Assembly (NCBI GenBank): GCA_007449985.2 | Contig: VIIQ02000056.1 | Coordinates: 186,001 to 250,000, forward strand | Direction of reading: 5' to 3' | From: Desmodesmus armatus | Lineage: Eukaryota > Chlorophyta > Chlorophyceae > Sphaeropleales > Scenedesmaceae | DNA length: 64,000 nt | Shown: piece by piece, positions 13,168 to 25,164 of the stretch | Layout: each line of letters starts with the position of its first letter | How positions within the stretch are numbered: the first letter of the stretch is position 1 | Program-made: the position numbers and the translations under genes | Notes under the pieces: generated by a model | What the model was told of the DNA's origin: nothing | Databases searched by the model: none | Seen by the model: the letters and a program-made list of their open reading frames with translations, nothing else

Positions 13168-15638
13168 TCAGTGGTCGGTCACACCAGCAATGGCATCGAT
13201 CTTGTGCTGCAGGTGCTGCATGATCTCCTTGTGCTGACCCGCTAGCTCCTTGTACCTGCAGGCAGGGGGCAGTAGCAAATAGTTCAGCAACAGCACAGTT
13301 GAGTTCACACAGCAGCTTGTCCATAAACAATGCCGCCTTGCTGCAAAGTGGCCCAAACTCCAGTGATGCAACTGCTGTGCTGATGCAGCCCGGCAGTGCT
13401 GTGCTTCACTTGCTTGTTGGCAACATGGTCAGCATGACCTGGCCCATGCCCTGCCGGCCTTACGAGCCTGGCTGTTGCTGATCAATCCTCTACTCACAGG
13501 GCTCCCATCCAAGACCCCCAGCGGTGACAGGGTCCACTGCTGCAGCACATTTTTGCATGCTGTGCTACGCATGCCCACGTAGCTGAGTGTCCGTACCTGG
13601 GTTCTGTGCTTGCTTGGTGGTCCCTAGTCATGCTGCCGCTGCTCCCTGTATGTACTTCTATGCGCACCTCACCTCCACACCTCACCTCCCACCAACCACT
13701 AAGCATCCGCCCCTGCCCCACACATCTCAGCATGCCCAGTACTAGCCTTGCCATGCCGTAGGCATAGCTAGGGCTGTAGCACTTGCTAGCCTTCGGCTAG
13801 GCTAGCGTTCGGCTAGGATAGGCAAGGCATGGCAAAGACCCACCTGTCAGGCAGTGTGTCTAGGTAGTCCTTCTCCTCCTGCTTGAGCTCCCTCATGCGG
13901 CGGGCAGGGTTGCCGGCCCACAGCTCACCAGAGGCCACTGTGCTGCCCGCCTCCACAACCGCACCAGCAGCAATCATGGCACCAGACTCAACCTGAACAC
14001 ACACCGGTAGAAGGTATGATGCACAAGCAGCACACAGTTGGATTGTGGTCTGACAGTGGCCACGCTGATAAAGGATCGCTGGGCACTGCTGCTAGGGCGG
14101 GTGCTGGAACACTTGCCCCCCCCCCTCCTCGACGTGGGTGAGCCTGAGGCCTCAGGCTCACTAGTGCAGGCGCCTTCACCCCAACCTGTCAGCCTGCAGC
14201 AATGCTCCTGCACCAGCCCAGCCGCAACTATGTCGTCACCAGACTGCATGAAACCCTGCTGCAATGCACTAGCCCTTTATTCGATGTTGCAGCGCAACAT
14301 CTGCTATTTCAGACCATGACCTTGTCCGACAGACTAGCAGTACTGCCCTGCTGCTGCTTGCCGGCTTCACACCTACACCACAACTAGTGGCTGATCTGGT
14401 GTTCCCCCAAAGGCTGCACGCCACGATCACAGCTATCATTACTGCAAAAAGGCGAACTGGCAATTCACACCATGTCAGACTCAACGCCCACCTCCAGCCT
14501 CCAACTCCTCCACCCCTCACGCGACAGACCCAACACCCCACCCCCTCACCGTGACTCCCTCCTGCAGCACTGCGTTCATGCCGATGAGTGTCTTGTCTGC
14601 CACCGTGCAGCCCTGCAGCACCGCGCCATGCCCCACCGACACAAAGCTGCCGATGCTGGTGGGTTTGCTGAGGGGGTTCATGCTGCCGACAAACACACCA
14701 TCTTGCAAGTTGGTGTTGTGACCAATGGTGACTGGGTGGGAGTCACCTGCAGGGGATCAGCAGCAATGGCAAAAGAGTGATTATGCGACGAGTGTGCAGA
14801 TCTGATCAAGTGACGAGTGTGAGCACCTGCATGTGCCTGATGCGGGGTAGCATTGAAATTATGCAGTTGCCAGCGTGCTGCTGTAGCAGGGGCAACAGCT
14901 GTCAAGGTGCTGCCCGCTTTGCTAGGTATGCACCATAGTACCACTGCTACTCAACTGGATCAGGACCACGCGTGTGATTTGAGACCAGACATGGCTCATA
15001 CGGCAACTACTTGTGCAGCAGCACCGGCTGTTTGTGCTCACACCCCCGAGCACAAGTCACACAGAATGCTGCTGTGCGTGACAACACTGCATCTTGGGAT
15101 CTGCTGCTGTCCCAAATCCCAACACAGCCAGCACCACCTATAGGTGTACAGTTGACGTTCCCTGCGTGCACAAGAGAGTGCATGTGTAGAGGCACCCCTT
15201 GCAGTGCTGCCTCCACATATGCACTCTCCAAGCAGCCATGTCGCTGCTGCTGAAGCTGCTGCTGCCCACACTCAGGTTCTGCACCCTGTTTATCGTACCT
15301 CGCACTGTGCAGCTGTACCATATGGAACTGTTGTCCCCAACCTTCACATCGCCTGACACCTGTGCTGAAGGGGCGATCCAGCTGGTGCTGCCGACCTTGG
15401 GCACTTTCAGGCTGGCTGCCACAGCAGCTGGGATGCGTGTTACTGCATGCAAATAGAGTACAGTCAGAAAGGGTTACTCAGGGGGCCTCCCGCAGGCCAT
15501 ATCACAACAGCAGGTAGGGTGCGCTGGCTTACACTCTTCTTCAAAGGAGTTGATGCCCTGGAATCTACATCCCAAGCGCTCCAGTGCCTGTCCACTCTCT
15601 CTCAAAGCAAAGCCAAGCCTGTTCCGCAGCGCATTCAT
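13168..15638 (-). CDS. Mitochondrial-type gamma carbonic anhydrase-like protein (complex I matrix arm)
   Basis: Five exons close in phase: 15638-15533, 15442-15299, 14746-14550, 13992-13844 and 13255-13168 (227 residues). The N-terminus carries the family signature LRESGQALERLG followed by RFQGINSFEEEL. The left-handed beta-helix hexapeptides follow: WIAPSAQVSGDVKVG, SSIWYSCTVRGD, NTNLQDGVFVG, SVGHGAVLQGC, IGMNAVLQEG and ELWAGNPARRMREL. A C-terminal amphipathic helix (KEIMQHLQHKIDAI) completes the fold. In plants and green algae these trimers form a domain on mitochondrial complex I. The conserved Arg-Asp (RGD) and Gln-Asp (LQD) are kept. Of the three zinc histidines only the one in VGHGAV is visible; the others are Gly and Gln. 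The protein is therefore likely structural (gamma-CA-like) rather than an active anhydrase. It shares a 299-bp divergent promoter with the APS reductase gene. Confidence 0.9.
13785..13816. repeat. Two 16-bp imperfect direct repeats in a gamma-CA intron or its edge
   Basis: GCTAGCCTTCGGCTAG and GCTAGCGTTCGGCTAG lie back to back. The region is also rich in partial GGCTAG/CTAGCC palindromes. No function is evident. Confidence 0.5.
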
Positions 15639-15937
15639 CGCTGGCGGTCCTCCTTCTACAACAACACTGACCAGATCTACTGCTGTCAAAAGGACCCACG
15701 GGGTCGACGCATTTGCTGCGCTGAGCCCCGCTACGCAGATCTCGGCATTCACTTGTGTAATGGGCTTCTGCCCTGGCTCGTCCGTTCTTACACACTGTTC
15801 GCAAACCCTCCCAAGGGTCTGGGCAGTGGCAGTGGAAACTGGCCCATTAGCTAGCAATTGCAGGCTAGCTCCACCTTTCCCTCCGTGCTGCTTCGTCTGC
15901 CGCCAGACGTCTCGTGCACCACACCACCTTGACCACA
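15639..15937. promoter_or_regulatory. Divergent promoter region (gamma-CA minus / APS reductase plus)
   Basis: Only 299 bp separate the two start codons, so both 5' UTRs and promoters must lie here. I see no clear TATA box. The inference is positional. Confidence 0.5.
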
Positions 15938-18900
15938 ATGGCTCTGCAGGCAAGTGCAACAGCACAATTATCAGTCTGCAATCATGCAATCATGCTGTTC
16001 ATGGCTAACCAATTGTTGAACATTGCTGACGTGCAGGCAAACAGGTCACTTCGGGCTGTGCAGCAGAGGAGTGCTGCTGCCCCCCGCCGTGTGGCGTTCA
16101 GGCCAGCACAGAGGGTGAGCATGGTCGCTGCAGGTGCATGTCATAATATGAAGGCGATCCACACAGTTGGTGCTGACATGTACCTCACACCTTGTCCTGC
16201 AGACCCATGCTGCTGCTGTGGAGGCCCCTGCAGCTGTCGACTGGGCAGCACTGGCCAAGGAGCTGGACCCCAAGTCTCCTCTGGAGATTATGGACAACGT
16301 AAGTCTCTATCTCACATGCATGAGAATTCTGTTTCTTGTGCTGTAGAGTACACAAGGCAGCCTGAACCTCCAGCAGGCCAGCCTGGCGATCCATGCAGCA
16401 TTTTATGCTGTTGCAAGGTGACAGTTGCCCTGAGGCTGAGCAGGCGTCGGGTCGTTCCTGGTTCTCCATGCGTCATCACTGGCAGCTGAGTGTTATTCGG
16501 CAGTGGAGTGTATTGTTTGATGCTTTATTTGCTCTTCCCTATCGCACAGCCCATATAAGCAGCGGGTGCTGACTCAGCATGCAGTGCAAGCTTTAAGCCT
16601 CCCTCAGCAAGCATCATCACTGTGTGTGCTGTGCCCGCTCATGCCTGCAGGCCCTGAAGACCTTTGGCTCTGACATTGCCATTGCCTTCTCTGGTGCTGA
16701 GGATGTTGCCCTGGTCGAGTATGCTCACCTGACCGGCAGGCCCTACAGGGTGTTCAGGTGGGCAAACAACCCAATAGCAGGCAGGAAGCAGCAATTATAT
16801 GCAAGGCTCGCACAGTGCAGGCGGTGGGGGCGCTTCACAGCCTCGTTTTGCAGCTTGGGCGGGGCTCAGAAGCTGGACTCAGTCAGATGTAAGGCCGCAG
16901 CAGGCCAGAGCAGTGCAGAGAAGGGCCAACTCAGACAGCCTGTGATGGTGGTGGTGGGGTGCACCTGAGGGCGGTGTCAACAGGCGACTGTAAGCACGCG
17001 TAAGGCTTGGATCTCCAGTGGCGGTGTGGCGGCAACGTGGCAGCAGGGTTGCCACAGTAGCGGCACGTCGGCATTGTGTTGCTAGGCAACCATGGAGCTG
17101 CCTTGGGCTTAGCTTGCACAGCAGCTTGACATGGCGCCTTACACCCTGGGGCTAGACGTATGTTGCTTGACGAATGTCACATCCTTGGTTGCATTGGCTG
17201 GATGCACTCCCTGTGTCTACACACTTGGTGCGGCTGGGGCCTTGAATTCATCAATCTGCTCACTGCCCCCCTGCTGTTTGCCATGCGTCCTCCTGTGTGT
17301 CCCCCACAGCCTGGACACCGGTCGCCTGAACAAAGAGACGTACCAGCTGTTTGATGCTGTTGAGAAGCACTACGGCATCCGCATCGAGTACACCTTCCCT
17401 GATGCTGAGGAGACCATGGAGCTGGTGCGCACCAAGGGCATGTTCTCCTTCTACGAGGACGGACACCAGGAGTGCTGCAGGGTCCGCAAGGTGAGGGGGG
17501 GGGGGAGGTGGGAGGTGGGAGGTGGAGAGAGGGGTTGAGGGACGTGGGGTGCGGGGACTTGGCTGCTGCTGTGGGGCTTTGCAAGCTGCATGCGCTCCTG
17601 GCCTGGTCGTCCTTGCTGTGGTTCTCACTAGGTAGTGTCTGAGCAGTGATAGTGACTGTGTGCGGTGTCGTCGTGTACCCATGTACTTGCAGCAGCTTTT
17701 GCTGCCGTTGCTGACTTGGCCTTGGCCGCCTGCCACTTTGCTGTGGCCTGTCCCTTCTCCCCTTACAGGTGAAGCCCCTGCGCCGTCAGCTGAAGACCCT
17801 GAAGGCCTGGATCACCGGTCAGCGCAAGGACCAGTCCCCCGGCACCCGCATGGCTGTCCCAGTGGTGGAGGTGGACCCAGTTTTTGAGGGTGAGTCACTC
17901 AGCAACTGGTCCTAGTGCTTGAAGCACAAGTTGCTCTAGGGTGGCTCAGGCTTTGTTATAATTGAGTAGCCAGAGTTGTGGGTGGTGTTGCACTGTGGGT
18001 GGTTGCAGGGGTGCAGGGAGCCTGGCTGTTATGCTGTGAGTCGATTGTGGTGTCTGCGACGCTGTGTTTGCCAAGAGCGAGTGCAATGCAACAAATAATT
18101 ATGGTTGGGTCCTGGGTACGCCCATCCCCACAGACACGCGCCCCAGACAGACATTGTAGTCACTCAATGTCATGGTGTGACCCCCTTGCCCTACCCCAGG
18201 TGTGACCGGTGGTCCCGGCAGCCTGATCAAGTACAACCCCCTGAGCAACATGACCAGCGCAGAGACCTGGAACTTCCTGCGTGTCATGGGTGTGCCCACC
18301 AACAAGCTGCACGAATGCGGCTATGTCAGCATCGGCTGCGAGCCCTGCACACGCCCAGTGCTGCCTAACCAGCACGAGCGTGAGGGACGCTGGTGGTGGG
18401 AGGACTCCACAGGTGGGTGGGACACGAGGCTGCTTTTGGTGCTGTTGCTGGTCTGGTGTTCACAGTGTCATCCCTCTGGTGTGGTGGTGTGTGTGTGGGG
18501 GTGCATCCTGAAAACAAAGCTTGCACTTTTTGAAAAGAAGGCCAGGACAGTGTCTGACAGCATGTCCCCTGGTTGCGCTGTGAATCGTGCCTTGAAATTG
18601 TATCAGTATGTTTATGATCACAGCGGGATCCTGTGCTTGGGATGGCCTTCCTGCTTATCAGTCTCATGTCACCCTGCCTGCCCCCACCCCCCCTGTCGTG
18701 TCCTGCTGCCCTGCAGCCAAGGAGTGCGGCCTGCACAGCGGCAACATCAAGAAGGAGGACGGCACCACAGAGGAGCGCAAGGCTGAGCGCGACCTCTGGT
18801 CTGACGCGTCCGCTGTTGCTGCCCTGGACAAGGCCGCTGTTGAGAAGCTGGCTGGTGGTGCTCGTGACAAGGACACGCTGCTGGTGCTGTATGCACCCTG

Positions 18901-19452
18901 GTGCCCCTTCTGCCAGGTGAGCAGCGACCCTTTTGCCAGTGCACGCTACTCTGCTGCCCAGGGGGCTGATTGAGGCGCCCTTGGCGACACACAGGGTGCC
19001 CAAGCAACAGCTGCAAGTCTGTGCGGCCTTGCTGCATGTTTGAGCTCGCCCTGCCTTCAAACAGAAGCACGCCGTGGTCAGCTGTACTGCTGTGGTAGTG
19101 TGTCTGTTGACCCTGACATAGCGTCAGTCCCTGTGGTGTACGTGCGACGGGCACACTTACAACGCGTATGTGTCACCTGCCGCCTTTCCTATTTTGAATC
19201 CCTTCCCTGTGCCAGGGCATGGAGGCCAACTACGAGGCGCTGGCCAAGCAGCTGGCCGGCAGCCACGTGAGCGTGGCCAAGTACCAGGCCGACGTGGACA
19301 AGGAGTGGGCCACCAAGAATCTGGGGCTCACCACCTTCCCCACCATTGTCATGCTGACCAAGGCCAAGAGCGGGTTTGTGAAGTACCCCTCTGAGCGCAG
19401 GGATGTGGAGTCCCTCGGCATGTGGGTGAACGCAATGGCCGGCTCTGTATAA
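15938..19452 (+). CDS. APR: Plastid 5'-adenylylsulfate (APS) reductase with C-terminal thioredoxin domain
   Basis: Nine exons close in phase: 15938-15949, 16037-16114, 16203-16298, 16651-16757, 17310-17490, 17769-17889, 18200-18412, 18717-18916 and 19216-19452 (414 residues). A basic Ala/Arg-rich transit peptide leads. The PAPS-reductase fold follows: [17 protein letters not shown] (P-loop-like PPi motif), [12 protein letters not shown], and YTFPDAEET. The [4Fe-4S] cysteines sit in HQECCRVRK and GCEPCTRPV, which mark plant-type APS reductase rather than PAPS reductase. The thioredoxin/glutaredoxin-like domain has the redox motif YAPWCPFCQ and TTFPTIVML. The enzyme reduces APS to sulfite with glutathione in the plastid sulfate assimilation pathway. 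The first intron (15950-16036) begins GC (GCAAGT), is 87 nt long, and lacks an in-frame stop. Reading through it would simply lengthen the transit peptide by 29 residues. Confidence 0.95.
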
Positions 19453-20493
19453 GCACTCAGTGGTAACATGGGGCAGCCAGTGGCTGTGTGCGGTGTGTAG
19501 TTGTGTCTTTGTACAGGGTTGTGTTGTTGCTGCGCAGGCATTGACCCACTGCTGCTGTTGCAGTAGGTGGAGGGTCGATCGGAGTGGCTTTGATCTTGTT
19601 TCTGCTTGGTTCTTGAGAGGTTGATTGATGAGTGCTGATAAGTGCTGTGTGGTGTGTGCTGAAGATTTTCAGCGTGGGGTTACCAACTACAGGAGGTGTT
19701 GAGTTGACCGTTTTACAGGTTTTGAACAATACGTTGCAAGCTGTGTACAAGTGGCTGCTGCAGGGTATGCTATTCTCATTCAATCTTCCCATCCAGACGG
19801 CAAGACAGCTGACCCTCAAGCCCATATCAACAGCCAAGGTTACAAGGAAGCCTGCAGTGCCACATCATCATGAGAGCAATGAGCCACATGCACACCAGCA
19901 TGCTGCAAAAGCACACCACACTCTTGCAGGCCTCCTACCACGCTCACACGATCCAAAACCACACCACAAGCCAAATAGCACCTGCCTTAGCCCATGCAAT
20001 CAGCATGCCCATGGCCAGGGCTATCTTCATGCCTCATGCCGATGGTTGCTGCCTCTCCAGCTGTGACTGCATGATACCACTTTCACACAAGCAATTGGCC
20101 GAGACACACCAGGCTGGCCTGGCTGAAGTGCAACCAAACCACAAGGATAACAGTCAAGTCCTGTGACAGTTGTGTGTCAACAAACCAACACACCACTGCA
20201 GCCTGAAAGATGTGACCAAATCAAACTGTACAGTCAGCGGCGCGTTGCCGTAGGCCTGAGCTGGGTGACACACCACAACAGCCAGCTAGGCTGCCCGCAC
20301 TAAATCTTGTGCCGGCACGAAACATGCTCATTGAGCGAACAGTCACAAGCCAACAGCCCCAGGAAAGTCAGTTCTTGTCCCCACCACCGAGTCTGTCCCC
20401 ACAACTGATCTGTTCCCAAGCTGATGCGGCTCAATTGTCCTGCCCTGTTCAACGGCCGGCTGCTGCACAGCCACTGCCACCACACCCTGCTGG
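19453..20493. other. Intergenic 3' flanks of convergent genes
   Basis: About 1 kb between the APS reductase stop and the YTH gene stop, which converge. It should hold both 3' UTRs. No coding signal or structured repeat stands out. Confidence 0.5.
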
Positions 20494-23400
20494 TCAGAAC
20501 CCACCCATGTGTTCCATGGGCATTTGGCCGCGCCCACTCGTGCCTGCTGGTCCTGCCCCATGCCCACCCCCGCCCCTGCCTGGGCCCATCATGCCTGCTC
20601 CCATGCCCTGCCCTGGTCCCATCCCCATGCCGCCACCGCCACCCATGCCCCCCATCATGCCAGCCATGGGGTTCATGGCCATCATGGGGTTCATGGAGGC
20701 TGCTGCCATGGCTGTGGCCGCCATCATGTTCATGCCAGCCATGGGGTTCATGGCCATCATGGGGTTCATGCCCATGTTGACGCCCATGTGCGGCTGCGGC
20801 ATCTGCATCTGCTGCTGCGCCATGGCCCGCTGCTGCTGTGGCTGCTGCTGTTGCCCCTTGGCAGCAAGCCTCTCATGGTACTTAGCGATGATGGCTTCGT
20901 CTGGGGGTAGAGGCTTGCCTTGCGCAGTCAAGTTCGACTTGATGCGCCTCATGTACCTGACAGCAAGAAGCAACAAGAACAGCCAGCAGAACAGCCAACA
21001 AAACAGCACACAGAACCCGGCAGACACAAACAACCAGTCTCAGAGCAGTGACAAAAAAGAGTTGGGCGTCAGCACCCCGGCTCTGTTGCTGATGTGTTGG
21101 CTGCCCTACAGCCTGCTGAGGCGCCCCACCCACGTACCTGGCAGCCTGCTGTGCTGAAACACAGGCAGAGCAAGGACTTGCCAACAGCTGCGCGCTTACC
21201 TGAACCCCTTACTTACCTGCTAGCGGCAAGCGACATCCTCTATCAAGCGACACGCTAAGCGACACGCTCAACGCAAACAAGCAACACTTTGTAAACCCTG
21301 ACAACTCAACAACACAAAGTCACCACATATGATGCAGCTATGCCAGTGCCATCAGCCACCAAAACATATGTTTGAAACTGCATGTGCACGCAAATAACAG
21401 GCTTGCAAACCCTTTGTGTGGCATGCAGGACAGACACCTGGTCCCTGCAGTCAAGATGACATGCCTAGTCTCCAGACACCAAGCAGCTTGCATGACAGCC
21501 CTCATGGCCTTTGCTCAACAGTCCCAGTGCCATCCACAGTGCGACACACGGAAACGACTCTCACACGAAGCAACAGGATGCCAGTACACGACACAACACC
21601 CACATGCAACACTCCTAGGACCTCCCCTGCCTCCCCCCTGTTACATTGGGTCCCTGCCAGCACACTCCCCGCAACCATGACCAAATTCAACACCAACACA
21701 CATGAGCCATGCATGACAGATTGAATGCATGTTGACAGATCAATAGCAGCTTGCAGTTCAGTTCAGGCCCCCAGCACAGATCCCAAGCACCAAGGTCCAT
21801 TCAGCTCCCGATGATGCTGCCCTAGGGTATACAGACTGTTCCAATGCGCAGTTGCCCCAACACCCTGACCACACGCCCCACCCCCATAGTTCAGCCCCAT
21901 CCCCTGACTGCCACATCAACCACACCAAGTGACTATTGCTGGTGCTGATACTGACCATGACCCCACGCTTTGACAAGGCGTCCCCATGCATTGACAAGGC
22001 GTCCAACTAGCACTAACAAAGGCAGGCTGGTAGCGAGGCAAGCTGACAGTATCACTGCTGTGCCAATCATACATCTGCCCTTTCATGCTGGAACCAACAT
22101 CAGACTGCTATGGAGGGAAACCCAGACCCAAGGCACAACCAGCTGCGTTAGCTGTGCTGTGCTGAGCAGACCAGGAGGCACCCACAGGCAGCACCCTTGC
22201 TGCACACGCACAGCACTCCAACCACAGCACTAACAACACACAGCCAGGCTGCCCGTACAGCACCCACCACCCCACGGCGGCAGAACAGCAACAGCCAAAT
22301 GCAGAAAAGCCGCACACCCACACCATGACATGGTGGGCGACCACACTTACTCGGGCAACGAAATGACATTGGCGACAGGGTTGTCAGCTGGCCGACCAGG
22401 CCCCATCGCACCACCAGCCGCTGCTGCTGTGCCTGGCCACATCGCATCACCATTCGCAGCACCTCCCGCCATCATGCCACCACCCATGCTGCCGCCGCCA
22501 TCACCACCCATCCCTCCACCGCGCACACCAGCAGCACCCCTCATACCCATGCCACCACCGCCACCAGCCATCTGCTGCCGCTGCGGAGCCGGCCCTGGAG
22601 GGGGCCCCGGCAGCAGCGCAAGCTGCAGCTGCGGCTCCGGCTGCTGCTGAGTGCTGGCCCCGCCGGCGACCTGCTTCAGCTGCTTGATCCGCAGCTGCAC
22701 CCGCTCGTACGCTGCCAGGTACTGCTCGTAGCTCATGTCCTGGATACTCTCAGGCTCATCCTCCTCCTGCCGCCGCCGCTGCTCAGGGCTGCTGCCGCCA
22801 GCGCCCCACGACGACTCCGCCACTGCGCCACCACCCGCCCTGCCGGTGGACCCACCCCTGCTGCTGGCGGCACGCGGGGGGCTCCTGCTGCGGCTCCTGC
22901 TGTGGCGGCGGCCCCGCGAGCCGTGACGCTGCCCCTGCTGCCTGCGCCCCTCCTCCCAGTCGCCGTCCTGCTCCCGCTCATAGCGCCCGTCCCTGCCGTC
23001 ATACTGCCCGCCGCTGCGGCCGTAGCCAGGTGGGCTGTGCTGTGGGCCACCCCTGCCTGGTGCTGCTGCACGCACGTTGGCTGGCGGCAGGTCGTCGAAC
23101 CCGTCCATCTTGAGCCGGCCAGCGAAGCGGGGGTTGAGGCGAGGGTCGTTCCCCATCGGCCCTCCTGGGCCTGGAGCCCTGAGGCCGGCAGTGTTGGCAG
23201 CGCGTACACCAGGGGGTGGGGGCTGCTGCTGCTGCATCATGCGCCCTCCTGGGCCCACCTGCCTGCTTTGCTGGCCAATGGGCCCGACAGGGCCACCCAT
23301 CATGCCCCGGCCACTCATGCCGCCCCGCTGCTGCATCTGCTGTTGCTGCATGGCCATCATGCGCTGCTGCTGCTGCTGCATGTGCATCTGCTGCTGGGGC

Positions 23401-24875
23401 CCTGCCATCCCCTGGCGCTGCTGCTGCCAGGCAGGGCCGGGTCCAGCTGCTGCTGGCCCAACCCCAGCACCCCGCCGCCGCGCCGCAGGCACACCCTCTG
23501 CCAGCAGCCCTGAGGCTGGCCGCCCCGTCTGTGCTGCGTGAAGGTTCATGGCATCAATCAGCTGCTCCCCAATCTGCGGCGCCAGCTCCTGCCCGTCCCT
23601 GTGCCTTTCAAGCTTCGCTGGCGGCCCCTTGCTGAGTGCACCCAGCTTGGGGTCGCTCCAGGGGTTCTGCAGCTCCCGCACCTTGTCGAAGGGGATGGGT
23701 GCTGTGCAGTCCCAGCTGACGTAGAAGTTGTTGAACCTGGTGTAGTCGATGCCCTTCCAGCTGACCTGCGGGGCCTTGCCAGGGAGGCTGGTCATGCGGC
23801 CGTAGCCCTGGATGGCGCCGGCGGTCTGGACAGCCATGAAGAACACTACCTCACGGCCCTCCTGGAAGGCGGCACCAAACTTCTGCTCGTTGAGCAGCGG
23901 CGTGGCCCAGGCGCCCTCCTCCTGCGCCAGCCGCCAGTTGTCCATGTTGAGGGAGCGCAGCATGAAGTAGCGCACTGCGCCACGCAGGCGGCTGCTGGGA
24001 ATGGGGCGGGGGTTGGGCGGCGCTCTGTGGGGCTGCTGCTGCTTCAGCGGGGGTTGCTGCTGCTGTTGTGGCTGCTGCTTGGGTTGTTGCTGTATCTGTT
24101 GCTGCTGCTGTCCGCGGGGTTGCTGGAACCGCTCCAGCTGCACAACGGAGGCATAGAAGGGGCAGAAGAAAGTGCAAAGGTTGGTGAGGGCACATTGGCA
24201 CAGCAGTCGCAGGAACAGAGGGGTTGTGAAGCCAAGCCTTGTGAAGCAGATGCTGTGGTGCCTGACGAGCACTGCCCACCATAGTGAGAACTCTGCATCA
24301 CACAGGCAGACCTTACAACACAAGCAGCCAGAACAAAAGCGCAGGTGGAAGGTCAGGCCAGAGTGGACCCGCAGGTCGCCCATGCGTAGGGTTTCGGCAA
24401 GGTAAAACATACCCTATTAGAGCGTTGTGTCAGGTCAACGACTCTGGGCCCCTTGCTTGCCTTGCCATCCTGCCCATCTTGCTGCTGCTTGGCATTGCCA
24501 CTGTGCTGCTCCTGCTGCTCCTGCTTGGGCATGGATGGCTCGGCTGGTGCAGGCTGGTCAGCATCATGCATGACATCATCTGCAACACAAAACATAACGG
24601 AAGCAGACACAAGGGAGCACGTGAGGCCAAGAAGAAATTGAGAACACCAGCGCTGGGCTAGCCCTGCAACAGTAGCATAAGCCTGAGACCCCAGGACATC
24701 CCCAGCCCAGCGTTTCCTCACCAAGGCCTTGCAGTCCATCCTCTTCGGCGTCCTGCTCAGCAGATGCACCGTTGCCGGCCTCATCGTCACCCAGCAGATG
24801 CTCCTCCTCCACCTCCTCCTCTTCCTCATTGCCCTCATCCCCAAAATCAAGCTGCTCTTCCCCATCGTCCGCCAT
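20494..24875 (-). CDS. YTH-domain RNA-binding protein (putative m6A reader)
   Basis: Four exons close in phase: 24875-24722, 24579-24413, 24137-22351 and 20956-20494 (about 856 residues). The N-terminus is strongly acidic (MADDGEEQ, a Glu run). A Gln-rich tract follows, then the YTH domain at about residues 160-300: RYFMLRSLNMDNW, EGAWATPLLNEQKF, FFMAVQ, GYGRMTS, QVSWKG, FYVSWDCTAPIPF and NPWSDPKLG. Tryptophans expected for the m6A cage are present in GAWATP and QVSW. The linker is disordered, with RS-like (HSRSRSRSPPR), Gly-rich and Gln-rich parts and a helix (YEQYLAAYERVQLRIKQLKQ). The last exon encodes YMRRIKSNL...PLPPDEAIIAKYHERLAAKG, a short helical motif. A Met/Gly/Asn-rich tail ends the protein. 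A TAA lies in the unspliced reading right after exon 3, but a GTAAGT donor there overlaps it and joins cleanly 1.4 kb downstream; termination at 22347 is a possible isoform. Confidence 0.88.
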
Positions 24876-25164
24876 GATGACTTGGTGGTTGAATGCGACG
24901 CAGAGGCTTGATGAGGTGTTCTGTTCTGTTTGCACTGGTGCACACTTTGGAGAGGTTGTATTGTGTAGTATTGAGAGTAATAAGAAGACAGAAATCTGTT
25001 GATCCGAGTTGGGGAGGGCCCCAGGTAGAATCACACCACACTGTGCCTTGTCAAACCCCAAACCCTGCACATCCCCACCGGAAGGGTGGGAACTTCATCA
25101 GGGTGGGAACTTCATCAGTGGTTTCCACCCAGGCCCATCCAGTCCCCCAGAACCCACTTCACTG
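24876..25164. promoter_or_regulatory. Divergent promoter region (YTH minus / 2OG oxygenase plus)
   Basis: A 289-bp spacer separates the two start codons. It contains a tandem 17-bp repeat (GGTGGGAACTTCATCAG, at about 25084-25118) close to the plus-strand start. Regulatory use is inferred only. Confidence 0.45.

Noticed and set aside
20309..21157. 282-codon plus ORF rich in Pro/Met
   Set aside because: Antisense of the YTH gene's Met/Gly/Gln-rich last exon; codon pattern fits the minus frame.
23538..24284. 248-codon plus ORF
   Set aside because: Antisense of the YTH domain exon, whose minus frame carries clear family motifs.
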